From CAJQHT01 sp038123275 (lineage in GTDB: Bacteria > Pseudomonadota > Alphaproteobacteria > Rickettsiales > UBA1997): DNA of 47,221 nucleotides. The translations under genes were made by a program, and so were the position numbers. This document shows positions 9,061-17,624 of this stretch, in pieces. The number at the start of each line of letters is the position of its first letter. The first letter of the stretch is position 1. Where the stretch lies: assembly GCA_038123275.1 (NCBI GenBank), contig JAYORG010000011.1, positions 1 through 47,221 on the forward strand, read 5' to 3'. A model generated the notes under the pieces. That model did no database searches. It was not told the DNA's origin and saw only the letters and a list, made by a program, of their open reading frames with translations.

Positions 9061-10095
9061 TTATTTTTTGATAATTTTGCCAATTACAATAGATTCTTCT
9101 CCTTCTTTTTGTAGGGATTTTTGAACTATTTCTAGGTCTTTTTCTTCCAAGATCAAAACCATGCCAATACCACAGTTAAAAGTGCGATACATTTCTTTAT
9201 CTTCAACGTTACCTTCTTTTTGTAAAAAGGAGAATAATTCTGGTAATTTCCAGGAATTATAGTCTATGTCAATTTGTAGATTTTTTGGTAGAACTCTTGG
9301 GATATTTTCAATTAAACCACCACCAGTTATATGCGATAAAGCTTTAACTTTATCAGTTTGAATAGATTTTAAGCAAGATTTTACATAAATTTTGGTTGGC
9401 TCTAGTAATAATTTTCCAATTTCTTTTCCGGATAATTTGTGAGTTAGTTTAATATTTTTTTCTTTTAATATGTAGCGAACTAATGAAAATCCATTAGAAT
9501 GTACTCCGCTTGATTTTAATCCCAAGATAATATCATTTTCTTGGATATTATTTTTTGGTAATATTTGATCTCTTTCGACTGCTCCAACAGAAAATCCAGC
9601 TAAATCATACTCGTTTGGTGCATATATTCCTGGCATTTCAGCAGTTTCGCCACCAATTAAAGCACAATTTGCCATTTTGCAGCCTTTGGCAATACCTTTA
9701 ATGACATCACTAGCTACATCAATTGATAATTTAGAAGAAGAAAAGTAATCTAAGAAGAATAATGGTTGAGCACCTTGAACAATGAGGTCATTTACGCACA
9801 TTGCTACTAAATCTACACCAATTGTGTCATGTATATCTAATTCTTTGGCAATTTTTAATTTAGTACCAACTCCATCAGTTGCAGAAACTAATATTGGATC
9901 CTTGTAGTTACATTTTGCTAAATCAAATAACCCACCAAATCCACCTAAATTTGTATCAGCTCCCGCTCTTGTGGTTGATTTTGCAAATGGCTTAATGCGT
10001 TGTATTAACTCATTTCCAGCATCAATATCAACACCGCTATCTTTATAGTTGATCGTTTTTTTGTTGTTATTGTCTTTATTAATTGAATTTTTCAT
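9061..10095 (-). CDS. purM: Phosphoribosylformylglycinamidine cyclo-ligase (AIR synthetase)
   Basis: Closes the imidazole ring in purine synthesis using ATP. At 344 residues it is normal length. Characteristic PurM stretches are GGFGGLFDL, the DGVGTKLKIA nucleotide loop, GIDLVAMCVNDLI-like VDLVAMCVNDLIVQGA, GGETAEMPG and GLKSSGVHSNGFSLVR. It is followed closely by the orphan IleRS C-terminal domain and is divergent from the DUF2066 gene. No purN lies alongside it. Confidence 0.97.
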   Translation of the reverse strand: MKNSINKDNNNKKTINYKDSGVDIDAGNELIQRIKPFAKSTTRAGADTNLGGFGGLFDLAKCNYKDPILVSATDGVGTKLKIAKELDIHDTIGVDLVAMCVNDLIVQGAQPLFFLDYFSSSKLSIDVASDVIKGIAKGCKMANCALIGGETAEMPGIYAPNEYDLAGFSVGAVERDQILPKNNIQENDIILGLKSSGVHSNGFSLVRYILKEKNIKLTHKLSGKEIGKLLLEPTKIYVKSCLKSIQTDKVKALSHITGGGLIENIPRVLPKNLQIDIDYNSWKLPELFSFLQKEGNVEDKEMYRTFNCGIGMVLILEEKDLEIVQKSLQKEGEESIVIGKIIKK

Positions 10096-10136
10096 TTATT
10101 AGTTTAAGTTATATCGTTGCTTAACTTAAGTATAAG

Positions 10137-10227
10137 GGATTTACTTCAAAGGCAACTTAACTGCTCTATGATGACCCTTCAAGACTTGCTAAATGTAGTT
10201 ATTTAGTTAATTTTCGCAAGTAAGTAC
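10137..10227. repeat. Palindromic repeat family P1, copy 1
   Basis: About 91 nt with imperfect terminal inverted repeats: gatttacttcaaaggcaact at the left and the complement of agttaattttcgcaagtaag at the right. An inner hairpin (ctaaat-gtagtt-atttag) follows the shared core caagacttgctaaatgta. The same layout occurs in direct orientation at 11407-11503 and 30009-30108. This copy ends immediately before the most upstream possible start of the DUF2066 gene. Confidence 0.6.
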
Positions 10228-10280
10228 TAGTGTGTAGCAGTTACTTTATAATTTTAATGAGCAATAATGTCAATTGTATT

Positions 10281-11399
10281 ATGATGGTTTGCAGGAAAAT
10301 CTTTACCATTTTTATTCTAAGTCTGCTGGTTTTAAACTTTGAAGATGCTAATGCTAGAAGTAAAGCTAAAAAAGTTAGATCAAGAAATCCTTATTTGATT
10401 ACTAATGTCTTTTCTTCAGCTGAAGAAAGTGCTCCTTCTGATTCAAGAATAAAAGCAACTATGAAAGCTCATAGGGTTGCTTTCTTAGTATTGCTTAAAA
10501 ATTTAGGAGTAGAAGAAAGCTTTAGTGATGAGGTTAGTGATGAAGAGATTGCTGATGCAGTTTATTCAAGAAGAATTACAGATGAAAGAATTGCTGGTAA
10601 TTACTATTCAGCTAAATTTAATATTTCATTTTTAAAAAGTACAGTTAGTGCCTTGCTAGATAATAGCGAGGTACAAGAAGATGAAATTATAATTAAAGAA
10701 GATGAAGAAATATTTCTATTTTTTCCAGTTGAAATATTAGGAAATAAGCCAGTTTTATGGGAAAGAAATAATATTTGGTTTAAATCTATAGAGGAATCCA
10801 TTAATAATTCTAATATAAGAAATATTGTGATGCCAAGAGGAGATTATAGTGATATTGTGAATATTAATTTAAAAAATATTCAAGGTGCTAAATATTCTGA
10901 TTTTAATTCTATGTTAACTAGATATGGAGCTAATAGTGCTATTATCGCTTATTTTGATTTTGATAAAATTGATAATAAAGCTAATATAACTCTAAGTATT
11001 GTTAGATCGGATGATATTCAGAAATTTAGATTAGGGTTTGTGAATTCGAAGAACCTTAGTAGAAGTGGATTACTTTTAGAAGTTGCTGATAGAACTATTG
11101 ATCATGTAGCAAGTAAGTCCAAGAGTAAAAGAAAGGTCAAGAAAGTTAGCTTAGCATCATCTGAAAAGTTATTACTTAATGTTGAAATTTCAGATTTAGA
11201 AGAGTGGATGAGAATTAAGAGCAGAATTGAAGATATGTATTTTATTAAAAGTTTAAAATTAGAGTCTATCTCAAGAAGTGTTGCTAAGATTACTATAACT
11301 CATAGTGGTGACTCTAGTAATATAGCAAAGTTATTTGCTAAGTTTAATTTTTTACTTAGACAAAATAGAAGTGGAGAATATTTTTTATCGGTTCAATAA
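10281..11399 (+). CDS. DUF2066 family secreted/periplasmic protein
   Basis: A conserved proteobacterial protein of unknown function, typically encoded between purM and a PerM permease as here. I prefer the ATG at 10281 (or 10284), because it places a clean signal peptide (MVCRKIFTIFILSLLVLNF) at the N-terminus; GTG at 10230 and ATG at 10257 are also in frame. After the signal comes the family's Ala/Arg block (KATMKAHRVAFLVLLKNL), and a C-terminal half ends in LLRQNRSGEYFLSVQ. The gene is bracketed by two directly oriented copies of a palindromic repeat. Family assignment rests on context and these blocks. Confidence 0.75.
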   Translation: MMVCRKIFTIFILSLLVLNFEDANARSKAKKVRSRNPYLITNVFSSAEESAPSDSRIKATMKAHRVAFLVLLKNLGVEESFSDEVSDEEIADAVYSRRITDERIAGNYYSAKFNISFLKSTVSALLDNSEVQEDEIIIKEDEEIFLFFPVEILGNKPVLWERNNIWFKSIEESINNSNIRNIVMPRGDYSDIVNINLKNIQGAKYSDFNSMLTRYGANSAIIAYFDFDKIDNKANITLSIVRSDDIQKFRLGFVNSKNLSRSGLLLEVADRTIDHVASKSKSKRKVKKVSLASSEKLLLNVEISDLEEWMRIKSRIEDMYFIKSLKLESISRSVAKITITHSGDSSNIAKLFAKFNFLLRQNRSGEYFLSVQ

Positions 11400-11406
11400 T
11401 TAATTA

Positions 11407-11503
11407 GGACTTACTTACAAGGGCAAGTTAATATATTTTATTTAGTATTGTTCTTACCCAAGACCTACTAAATGTAACCTTTAGTTCAGCTTTTGTATAA
11501 GTT
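11407..11503. repeat. Palindromic repeat family P1, copy 2
   Basis: About 97 nt in the same orientation as copy 1. It starts ggacttacttacaaggg and ends cagcttttgtataagtt, giving imperfect inverted termini. The core is caagacctactaaatgta, and the internal hairpin is actaaa-tgtaacc-tttagt. It lies between the DUF2066 gene and the PerM gene, so any transcript through both would contain it. Confidence 0.6.
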
Positions 11504-11521
11504 TATAAATGTTAAAATATT

Positions 11522-12583
11522 ATGATATTAAGAGATAAGATTATTTTTTGGTTATTAGCTATAATTACATTTTGTTGGTTCTTAGGATCTATTAGCTCTG
11601 TTTTATTCCCTTTTTTATCTGCTGTGATTATTGCTTATTTCCTAGATCCTTTAGCTGACAAGTTAGAAAAATTTAAATTATCTAGGCCATTATCGGCATT
11701 TATTATTTTAAGTATTTTTATTGCTATTATAACGGTAATAGGTGTTTTGTTGATACCAGTTCTATATAGGGAGTTTTTAAGTCTTATTCATGCAATTCCA
11801 AATTATTCTAATGTATTTTTGAATGAAACTTATCCAAAAATTGCCGATTTTTTAAGAGAAAATGGTTATAAAATTGATAATGGTTTTAAGCAATATTTAA
11901 GTGAAGAAAATTTAGCTAAAATATTTAATTTCTCTAATAATATTTTAGGAACCATTATGCAATCATCAATAGCGGTTGTAAATATTTTGTCGTTAATATT
12001 TATTACTCCAATTTTAGTATTTTATTTGTTAAAAGATTGGAATTTATTGGTTGATAATGTTAATAAATATTTACCATCTAAATATGCTTCTAAAATTAGA
12101 AAAATTTTTATTAAAATAGATCGAACCTTATCTGGATATGTTCGTGGACAATTTAATGTATGTTTAATTTTGGGTGTGTTTTATGCTATTGGTTTAACAT
12201 TTGTGGAATTAAATTTTGGTTTTTTAATTGGCTTTTTAACTGGAATAATGGCTTTTGTGCCGTATGTGGGCATGTTAATAGGTGTTGCTATTGCTGTTAT
12301 TATTAGTCTTTTTCAGTGGGGTATTGATATTGGTCAAGTTAGTTTAGTAGCTATTGTTTTTATAATTGGTCAAATGATAGAGTCTAATTTTTTAACTCCA
12401 AAATTAGTAGGTAGGAAAATAGGCTTACACCCGGTCTGGGTAATTTTTGCCATTTTTGCATTTGGTGTTTCATTTGGTTTTATAGGGGTTTTATTGGCAG
12501 TGCCAATGGCAGCTATTTTGGGTGTGATAATTAAATTTATTGCTATGGAATATCAGAAAGTTTTTGTTAAAAAAGTAAAATAA
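11522..12583 (+). CDS. AI-2E/PerM family inner-membrane transporter
   Basis: A 353-residue polytopic membrane protein of the AI-2E transporter (PerM) family; substrates are unclear for most members. Membrane segments cluster at about 8-45 and 62-80, then about 150-170 and a C-terminal block from about 205 to 340. Signature blocks are PFLSAVIIAYFLDPL near the N-terminus, SGYVRGQFNVCLILGVFYAI, and the tail GVSFGFIGVLLAVPMAAILG. It overlaps the MerR gene by 1 nt (TAATG), so they form a coupled pair. Confidence 0.92.
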   Translation: MILRDKIIFWLLAIITFCWFLGSISSVLFPFLSAVIIAYFLDPLADKLEKFKLSRPLSAFIILSIFIAIITVIGVLLIPVLYREFLSLIHAIPNYSNVFLNETYPKIADFLRENGYKIDNGFKQYLSEENLAKIFNFSNNILGTIMQSSIAVVNILSLIFITPILVFYLLKDWNLLVDNVNKYLPSKYASKIRKIFIKIDRTLSGYVRGQFNVCLILGVFYAIGLTFVELNFGFLIGFLTGIMAFVPYVGMLIGVAIAVIISLFQWGIDIGQVSLVAIVFIIGQMIESNFLTPKLVGRKIGLHPVWVIFAIFAFGVSFGFIGVLLAVPMAAILGVIIKFIAMEYQKVFVKKVK

Positions 12584-13005
12584 TGCCAAAATTTGTTTTA
12601 AAAGAAATAGATAAAAAGAAGTCTATTGGTCAAGTTGCAAAAGATCTTGCCATTCAAACGCATGTCATTCGATTTTGGGAAACAAAATTTGATCAAATTA
12701 AGCCTATTATTGGCAAAGGAGATAGGCGTTATTATTTTAAGAAGGATATTGATATTCTAAAAAAAATTAAACATCATCTCTATGAAGAGGGTTATACAAT
12801 TGTTGGGTTGCAAAAAAAACTATCATCTAAGAATACTATTATTAAGAATAGAAATAGTTGCCATACTCAAATACAAGCGCAGCATAAACAAATAACAGCC
12901 AACGATATAAGTGGTAATATAAGCGATTCTAGAAAAAGAGAAATTGAAGGGATAATAAAGAATATTGAGCTAAAATTACAAAAATTTCAAGATTTAATCC
13001 AATAA
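12583..13005 (+). CDS. MerR family transcriptional regulator
   Basis: A 140-residue protein with an N-terminal winged helix of MerR type: SIGQVAKDLAIQTHVIRFWE at about 13-32 is the recognition region and DRRYYFKKDIDILKKI the wing. The linker YEEGYTIVGLQKKL follows. The C-terminus is a Lys-rich probable coiled coil (IIKNIELKLQKFQDLI) without the cysteines expected of a metal sensor. It resembles the MerR-like protein that accompanies ihfA in many alphaproteobacteria, but ihfA is not adjacent here. Its ligand and targets are unknown. Confidence 0.88.
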   Translation: MPKFVLKEIDKKKSIGQVAKDLAIQTHVIRFWETKFDQIKPIIGKGDRRYYFKKDIDILKKIKHHLYEEGYTIVGLQKKLSSKNTIIKNRNSCHTQIQAQHKQITANDISGNISDSRKREIEGIIKNIELKLQKFQDLIQ

Positions 13006-13047
13006 ACATTGTTAGCTAATGAATAACTTTATTTGGGAACATGTCTT

Positions 13048-13839
13048 ATGAAAATTGTATCTTGGAATATAAATTCGATTCGTATTAGAATACATCTTTT
13101 AGAAAAATTAGTTAAGGAAGAAGATCCAGATATTATCTGTTTGCAAGAAACTAAAGTTATAAATGATCTTTTTCCAATAAAGGAAATTAAGAAATTAGGT
13201 TTTGATTATATTGAGTTTGATGGTGAAAAATCTTATAATGGTGTAGCTATTTTTTCTAAAACTCCTTTAAGTGAAGTTAATAAAATTGATGTTTTAAATT
13301 TTAAACATAAAAGGCATATTAGCGCATCTTTTTTGGACGGTTTAACGCTTCATAATTTTTATGTTCCTGCTGGTGGAGATGAGCCTGATGTTAATATAAA
13401 CCCTAAATTTGATCATAAACTTAAATTTCTGGATTGGATGACGCAGTTTTTTGCTAATAATCATGATGAGAATAGTAAATTAATAGTTGTTGGTGATATT
13501 AATATTGCACCTTTAGAGCATGATGTTTGGTCTCATAAACAGCTTTTAAAAGTGGTATCTCATACGCCAATTGAGGTAGAAAAGATGGGTAAAATGCAAA
13601 AAAGTTTAGATTTTATTGATAGCCACAGATTATTTGTTGATGATAATGAAAAGCTTTATAGTTGGTGGAGTTATAGAGGGCGCGAGCCATTTAAATCAAA
13701 TCGTGGACGTAGATTAGATCATATTTGGGTGAGTCCAGCCTTAAAGACAAAAATAAAGTCAGCCTATATTTTAAAAGATTTTAGAATATTAGACAGGCCC
13801 TCAGATCATGTTCCTATTGTTTTAGAATTGAGTTTATGA
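13048..13839 (+). CDS. xth: Exodeoxyribonuclease III (AP endonuclease)
   Basis: Class II AP endonuclease and 3'-5' exonuclease for base-excision repair. I take the ATG at 13048 because the family begins MKIVSWNINSIRIR; a TTG 15 nt upstream is less likely. Key motifs are CLQETK (metal-binding Glu), VVGDINIAPLEHDVW (catalytic Asp and Asn), and the C-terminal RRLDHIWVS plus RPSDHVPIVLEL (catalytic His). At 263 residues it is complete. It lies in a plus-strand series after merR and before the TPR-like gene. Confidence 0.95.
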   Translation: MKIVSWNINSIRIRIHLLEKLVKEEDPDIICLQETKVINDLFPIKEIKKLGFDYIEFDGEKSYNGVAIFSKTPLSEVNKIDVLNFKHKRHISASFLDGLTLHNFYVPAGGDEPDVNINPKFDHKLKFLDWMTQFFANNHDENSKLIVVGDINIAPLEHDVWSHKQLLKVVSHTPIEVEKMGKMQKSLDFIDSHRLFVDDNEKLYSWWSYRGREPFKSNRGRRLDHIWVSPALKTKIKSAYILKDFRILDRPSDHVPIVLELSL

Positions 13840-13873
13840 GTGAGCATAGTTAGTAATTATTAGCATAAGGAAG

Positions 13874-14785
13874 ATGAGACAAAAAGAAGGTGATATTATA
13901 AAATTAATGAAGTATGTCAGAAGATTTCTTGATGGTAAAGATTATAATAATGCTCTGACTTTTTTGAAGGCAGCTCAAAGTAGAATTACAAAAAATACGA
14001 ATAAGTCAATAATTTATAATATTCATGTAAGTTTAGGTAAAATATATCAAGATAAAAAAGAGCATAAATTAGCCATAGAAAACTATCAAAAAGCTGAAGA
14101 GTTTTCATATTTTAGTCCTCAAGCTACAATATATTGTCGAAGAAAAATAGTTGAAATTAATTCAATTACTGCAAAAGAAAAAAAGTTAAATAAAGAAGAT
14201 AAGAATTTTAACAAAAAAAGTATAAAATTACAGCATTCTAAAATTTCTGGTATAGATGATGAATTAGAGGAATATGCAAGGTATTTTGAAAAATTAGAAA
14301 AAGTTTTTAGTTCTATTAAAAATGATGTTAATATGAAAAGAATTGTTAGTAAGGAGAATAAAAAAAATAAGGGTAGAGGAGATCAAGATTTAAGAAATAC
14401 GCTTGTAAATAAAGCTGTTAAAAAGGTTAAGCTTTACAGAAGTGATGTATTAGATGTTATAGAGGTTGATCAAGATAAGTTTGATAATTTAGTGAAAATA
14501 TTTTCAGAGAGTAAAGTTGGAAAAAGGTTACCAGTGCCTGTAATGCCAAATCCCATCTTTAATGGCGCATTAGATTCATCATCTTCTAACCCAGAATCAT
14601 CCAAGAAATTTAATGATGTATATCCTGATACAACATCAAATTTCTTAAATGATTCTGAATCAGAGTCTAATAAATATAATGTGCCATTAAAGATGGGATT
14701 TGGTATAAAACCGCCTGCTTCAGTGAAATATAAAAAAGTAGTTAAAAAGAATCTATCTGGTGATATTAATATATTGGGTAGATAG
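13874..14785 (+). CDS. TPR-like protein with in-frame palindromic insert
   Basis: Not recognised as a named family. Residues about 12-90 look like two tetratricopeptide-type helical pairs (DYNNALTFLKAAQ, HKLAIENYQKAEE). A Lys-rich, probably disordered middle follows to about 200. Residues about 225-277 are encoded by a 158-bp palindrome and read PNPIFNGALD to PLKMGFGI. The element is in frame and leaves the reading frame open to a normal stop, 2 nt before tsaE. No signal peptide is apparent, so the protein is probably cytoplasmic. Function unknown. Confidence 0.75.
   Translation: MRQKEGDIIKLMKYVRRFLDGKDYNNALTFLKAAQSRITKNTNKSIIYNIHVSLGKIYQDKKEHKLAIENYQKAEEFSYFSPQATIYCRRKIVEINSITAKEKKLNKEDKNFNKKSIKLQHSKISGIDDELEEYARYFEKLEKVFSSIKNDVNMKRIVSKENKKNKGRGDQDLRNTLVNKAVKKVKLYRSDVLDVIEVDQDKFDNLVKIFSESKVGKRLPVPVMPNPIFNGALDSSSSNPESSKKFNDVYPDTTSNFLNDSESESNKYNVPLKMGFGIKPPASVKYKKVVKKNLSGDINILGR
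14546..14703. repeat. 158-bp palindromic element inside a coding region
   Basis: Bases 14546-14624 and 14625-14703 are inverted copies of one another (I count 62 of 79 positions matching without gaps). The outer 21 bases (ccaaatcccatctttaatgg plus c) are perfectly complementary. Because the centre and frame are symmetrical, the minus strand is also open here and encodes a closely similar peptide (PNPIFNG start and PLKMGFGI end in both). This is the pattern described for Rickettsia palindromic elements, which insert in frame in genes; membership of that family is not claimed. Confidence 0.9.
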
Positions 14786-14787
14786 CT

Positions 14788-15222
14788 ATGAAAATAAAAG
14801 AATTTAATATTAAAAATAAGCAAGAAATGATTAATTTAGCTAAGAAATTAGCTAAAAATGCTAAAAAAGGTGATATTTTTGGCTTGGATGGTACCTTAGG
14901 ATCTGGAAAAAGCTTTTTTGCACGAGCTTTTATTAACTCATTAAGTAATAAGGAGATAGATGTAACTTCTCCAACTTTTAATTTATTAAATCTTTATGAA
15001 ATTAATAATAAGATAACAATTTATCATTTTGATCTTTATCGTTTAAAAGATGAAGAAGAGCTATATAATTTAGGAATACAAGATGCTTTTATTAACGGCA
15101 TAACTTTAGTTGAATGGCCTGAAATTGCCCAGAATTTGTTCAATGATAATTATATTAGAATTGATATTAAAATTAAAGAAGGTGAGAAGAGGATGGTTAA
15201 AATTTCCAGCGATATCTTATAG
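14788..15222 (+). CDS. tsaE: tRNA threonylcarbamoyladenosine biosynthesis ATPase TsaE
   Basis: ATPase subunit of the TsaB-TsaD-TsaE complex that makes t6A37 in ANN-decoding tRNAs. The 144 residues contain the variant P-loop GTLGSGKS at 35-42, DVTSPTFNLLNLYE (switch-like region), and YHFDLYRLKDEEEL with the family's conserved Asp-Leu-Tyr-Arg. VEWPE closes the core. Its 3' end overlaps the convergent autotransporter gene by 26 bp. Confidence 0.95.
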   Translation: MKIKEFNIKNKQEMINLAKKLAKNAKKGDIFGLDGTLGSGKSFFARAFINSLSNKEIDVTSPTFNLLNLYEINNKITIYHFDLYRLKDEEELYNLGIQDAFINGITLVEWPEIAQNLFNDNYIRIDIKIKEGEKRMVKISSDIL

Positions 15223-17425
15223 AGCCAAGATGACTTTTATATCCTGATGAACTTTGTAGATCATAGCTTATAACAAAAGATGTGGCATCATTATTTTCTA
15301 TATCAAATCTAATGCCAGCATTGAAGATGTTGTTAGCTAAATCGTTGCCAACAACTTTATTTTTTGTTGAAGATCCAACAAATGAAGTTTCTGATTCTGC
15401 TCCATTGGTAGATAAATTTCTAGTCCAAGATAGGTTTAATTGAGGAAATATGCTGTAATTAGATTTTCCAGTATCAACTTCGCCCATTACTCTAATGCCA
15501 ATATCCATTGCAGTGGTATCAAAAGATTCATTTTTAACATCTAGGTTGTAAATTCCAGCTCCGGTTTCAACATAGTCATCAAGAGTTAAAGAAGAATATT
15601 TTAGGGCAATATTTGGTGATAAAAAGAGTGTATTAGCAATTTTTAGGTTATAGCCAAGACCAGTCTTAAGGCCATAGCTAGTACCAATATAGTCAGAGTT
15701 AGCTGTTTCTTTAATTGATCCTAGCTCTATATTTCTACTTGATGTGTACTGATTATATCCCCCTGTTATAGAATTTTCATTAAAAAATCCCATGCCATTA
15801 TTAGCTGAAATATTATTATATAATGTTAGTTGATATGAGTTAATATTGGTACTTCTATTGGATAATGAGTCTCCATTTATATCAGAATTAGCGTATGACA
15901 TAGCTATTCCGGTAATGATGTTAGCTTTTTGAGTTCTCTTAATACCATCAGCACCAAATATTATGCCAGATATATTAGAGCTATATCCATCACTATTTTG
16001 TTTTTTATCCTGCTTGGTATATCCACCAAAAAACTCTCCCCAAATAATGCCTCTTTCTTTTTTAGTATTTCCTGAAGAGAATCCAACATCATTAAAATTT
16101 AAAGCTGCTGTACGATAATTAATAACATTATCTATTTTATTTACTACGTTAAGTGATGTAGTTTGTACCATATTTGATTGACCAATGCTTAGTGAGTCCA
16201 AGCTATCTGTTAGAATATCAAAATCGCTAATTTTAAATATCTCTGCCTTTATTGCATCTCCTAATTCGTCATTTAGAATTATTTCTATATTATCAATGCC
16301 TTCTTCTCCTAAAATTGCAGGAAACTCAGATTTTAAGGAAGTTCTAAATACTAATGTTTTTTTGCCAGCATAGCTAGTATCATCTCTAATTATACTAGAG
16401 TCTAGTATGTAGCTATTAAGGTCATGATTTAAGGTGACGTTATCTAGATCTACAGTTAAAGACTTATCATTAACTTGTAAGAATATATGGTCGCCATATT
16501 CAAATAAAGCATTTTCATCATAAGTAAGGTTTATTGTTGCTCCATTATTTATAGTAACATCATTACTTGAGTCAATTGAGGGTGGTGAATTATTGGCAAT
16601 TCCTAAATTTATAGTATCATTAATTTGGGTGGTAGTAAAATTAGCAGAAGTTCCAGAAATTGTTAATGTTTTATTACTGGCAATTGTTAGTTGATTATCA
16701 ACTACATTATCTATAAACTCATCAGCATTTCCTAAAATAGTATCATTATATGTAGTGGCGTTAGCATTAGCATTTAGGGTGATTATTCCTCCTCCAAGTG
16801 AATTCATGTCAATATCTCCTAAATTAACATTTGTAGCTCCATCCATTACTTCCATACGAGTATGCACTTGGGTTTGATTAGTATATATGCTGTCATTAAA
16901 AAAGGCAGTGTCTGTACCTTGAATTGAAGGGTAAATAATGATTCCGGTAAAATATTCTGTTGGATCTCCAATAGTAGAATCAATCAGCATATCATTGCCA
17001 TCATTTGGAATGAAAATTAATTGTCTTGCTTGTAATAAGGGATCATCATCGATAATAATGCCACTATCAGTATAAATATTAGAATTACGAAAATATATTT
17101 GGTTACTATTACTCTGTATTTGATTTATAGGATTGGTGGCACTTCCAACGTCACCGTAGTTAATATTAAATACACTATTAGTGGGGGATGTTATGGTGCC
17201 AATGCCAGGATTATTGCTTGATATACCAGACAAAGTAAAATCTGCTGCATTGTCAAAGGTAAATGATCCAACTGTTGGGCTAGTAAAGGTGATAGTGTCA
17301 TCATTAACCATCCCAGGGGTATCACTGGTATAGGTATTACCAGCACTGCTAATATTAAAATTAGCGGCGAATGATCTATCTGTTAGTAAAATTATCAAAG
17401 TTAAAACTATAAAAAATTTTAACAT
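15197..17425 (-). CDS. Autotransporter (type V secretion) protein
   Basis: A surface-exposed or released passenger joined to a C-terminal translocating barrel. I choose the ATG at 17425 (MLKFFIVLTLIILLTDRSFA signal), which has GGTGAG 6-7 nt upstream; an in-frame ATG at 17437 is possible. The passenger (to about residue 450) is rich in Asn, Thr, Ile and Asp repeats typical of a beta-helix. The last 270 residues alternate beta strands starting near GIIWGEFFGGY and ending RYRWKF with terminal Phe. It overlaps tsaE by 26 bp and is preceded by a strong promoter. The passenger has no recognisable enzyme motif. Confidence 0.88.
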   Translation of the reverse strand: MLKFFIVLTLIILLTDRSFAANFNISSAGNTYTSDTPGMVNDDTITFTSPTVGSFTFDNAADFTLSGISSNNPGIGTITSPTNSVFNINYGDVGSATNPINQIQSNSNQIYFRNSNIYTDSGIIIDDDPLLQARQLIFIPNDGNDMLIDSTIGDPTEYFTGIIIYPSIQGTDTAFFNDSIYTNQTQVHTRMEVMDGATNVNLGDIDMNSLGGGIITLNANANATTYNDTILGNADEFIDNVVDNQLTIASNKTLTISGTSANFTTTQINDTINLGIANNSPPSIDSSNDVTINNGATINLTYDENALFEYGDHIFLQVNDKSLTVDLDNVTLNHDLNSYILDSSIIRDDTSYAGKKTLVFRTSLKSEFPAILGEEGIDNIEIILNDELGDAIKAEIFKISDFDILTDSLDSLSIGQSNMVQTTSLNVVNKIDNVINYRTAALNFNDVGFSSGNTKKERGIIWGEFFGGYTKQDKKQNSDGYSSNISGIIFGADGIKRTQKANIITGIAMSYANSDINGDSLSNRSTNINSYQLTLYNNISANNGMGFFNENSITGGYNQYTSSRNIELGSIKETANSDYIGTSYGLKTGLGYNLKIANTLFLSPNIALKYSSLTLDDYVETGAGIYNLDVKNESFDTTAMDIGIRVMGEVDTGKSNYSIFPQLNLSWTRNLSTNGAESETSFVGSSTKNKVVGNDLANNIFNAGIRFDIENNDATSFVISYDLQSSSGYKSHLGSIRYRWKF

Positions 17426-17497
17426 AATACTCACCATAAATAATTGTAGGTCGAGTGCTAATTAATGTGGTAAATTAAACTGGCCAACCTGTGGTTT

Positions 17498-17526
17498 ATT
17501 ATAGCATATGTATTGTATTGAGTCAA
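17498..17526 (-). promoter_or_regulatory. Sigma-70-type promoter of the autotransporter gene
   Basis: Read on the minus strand, TTGACT (17526-17521), a 17-nt spacer and a consensus TATAAT (17503-17498) precede the autotransporter start by about 70 nt. This is one of the two best consensus promoters in the window and suggests transcription independent of lpxB upstream. Confidence 0.75.
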
Positions 17527-17624
17527 TAATTATTTAAAATTAATACAAATTATAAAAAAATCTTGATAATTAATTTTTTAATTTTTCTTTTTCTAAGAAA
17601 GATAGAAGACTGATTTTGCTAGGT

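Noticed and set aside
14470..14823. A 117-codon open frame on the minus strand within the TPR-like gene
   Set aside because: It exists because the palindrome mirrors the coding strand; it has no own signals, and the plus-strand gene fits the operon. I treat it as a shadow of the element.
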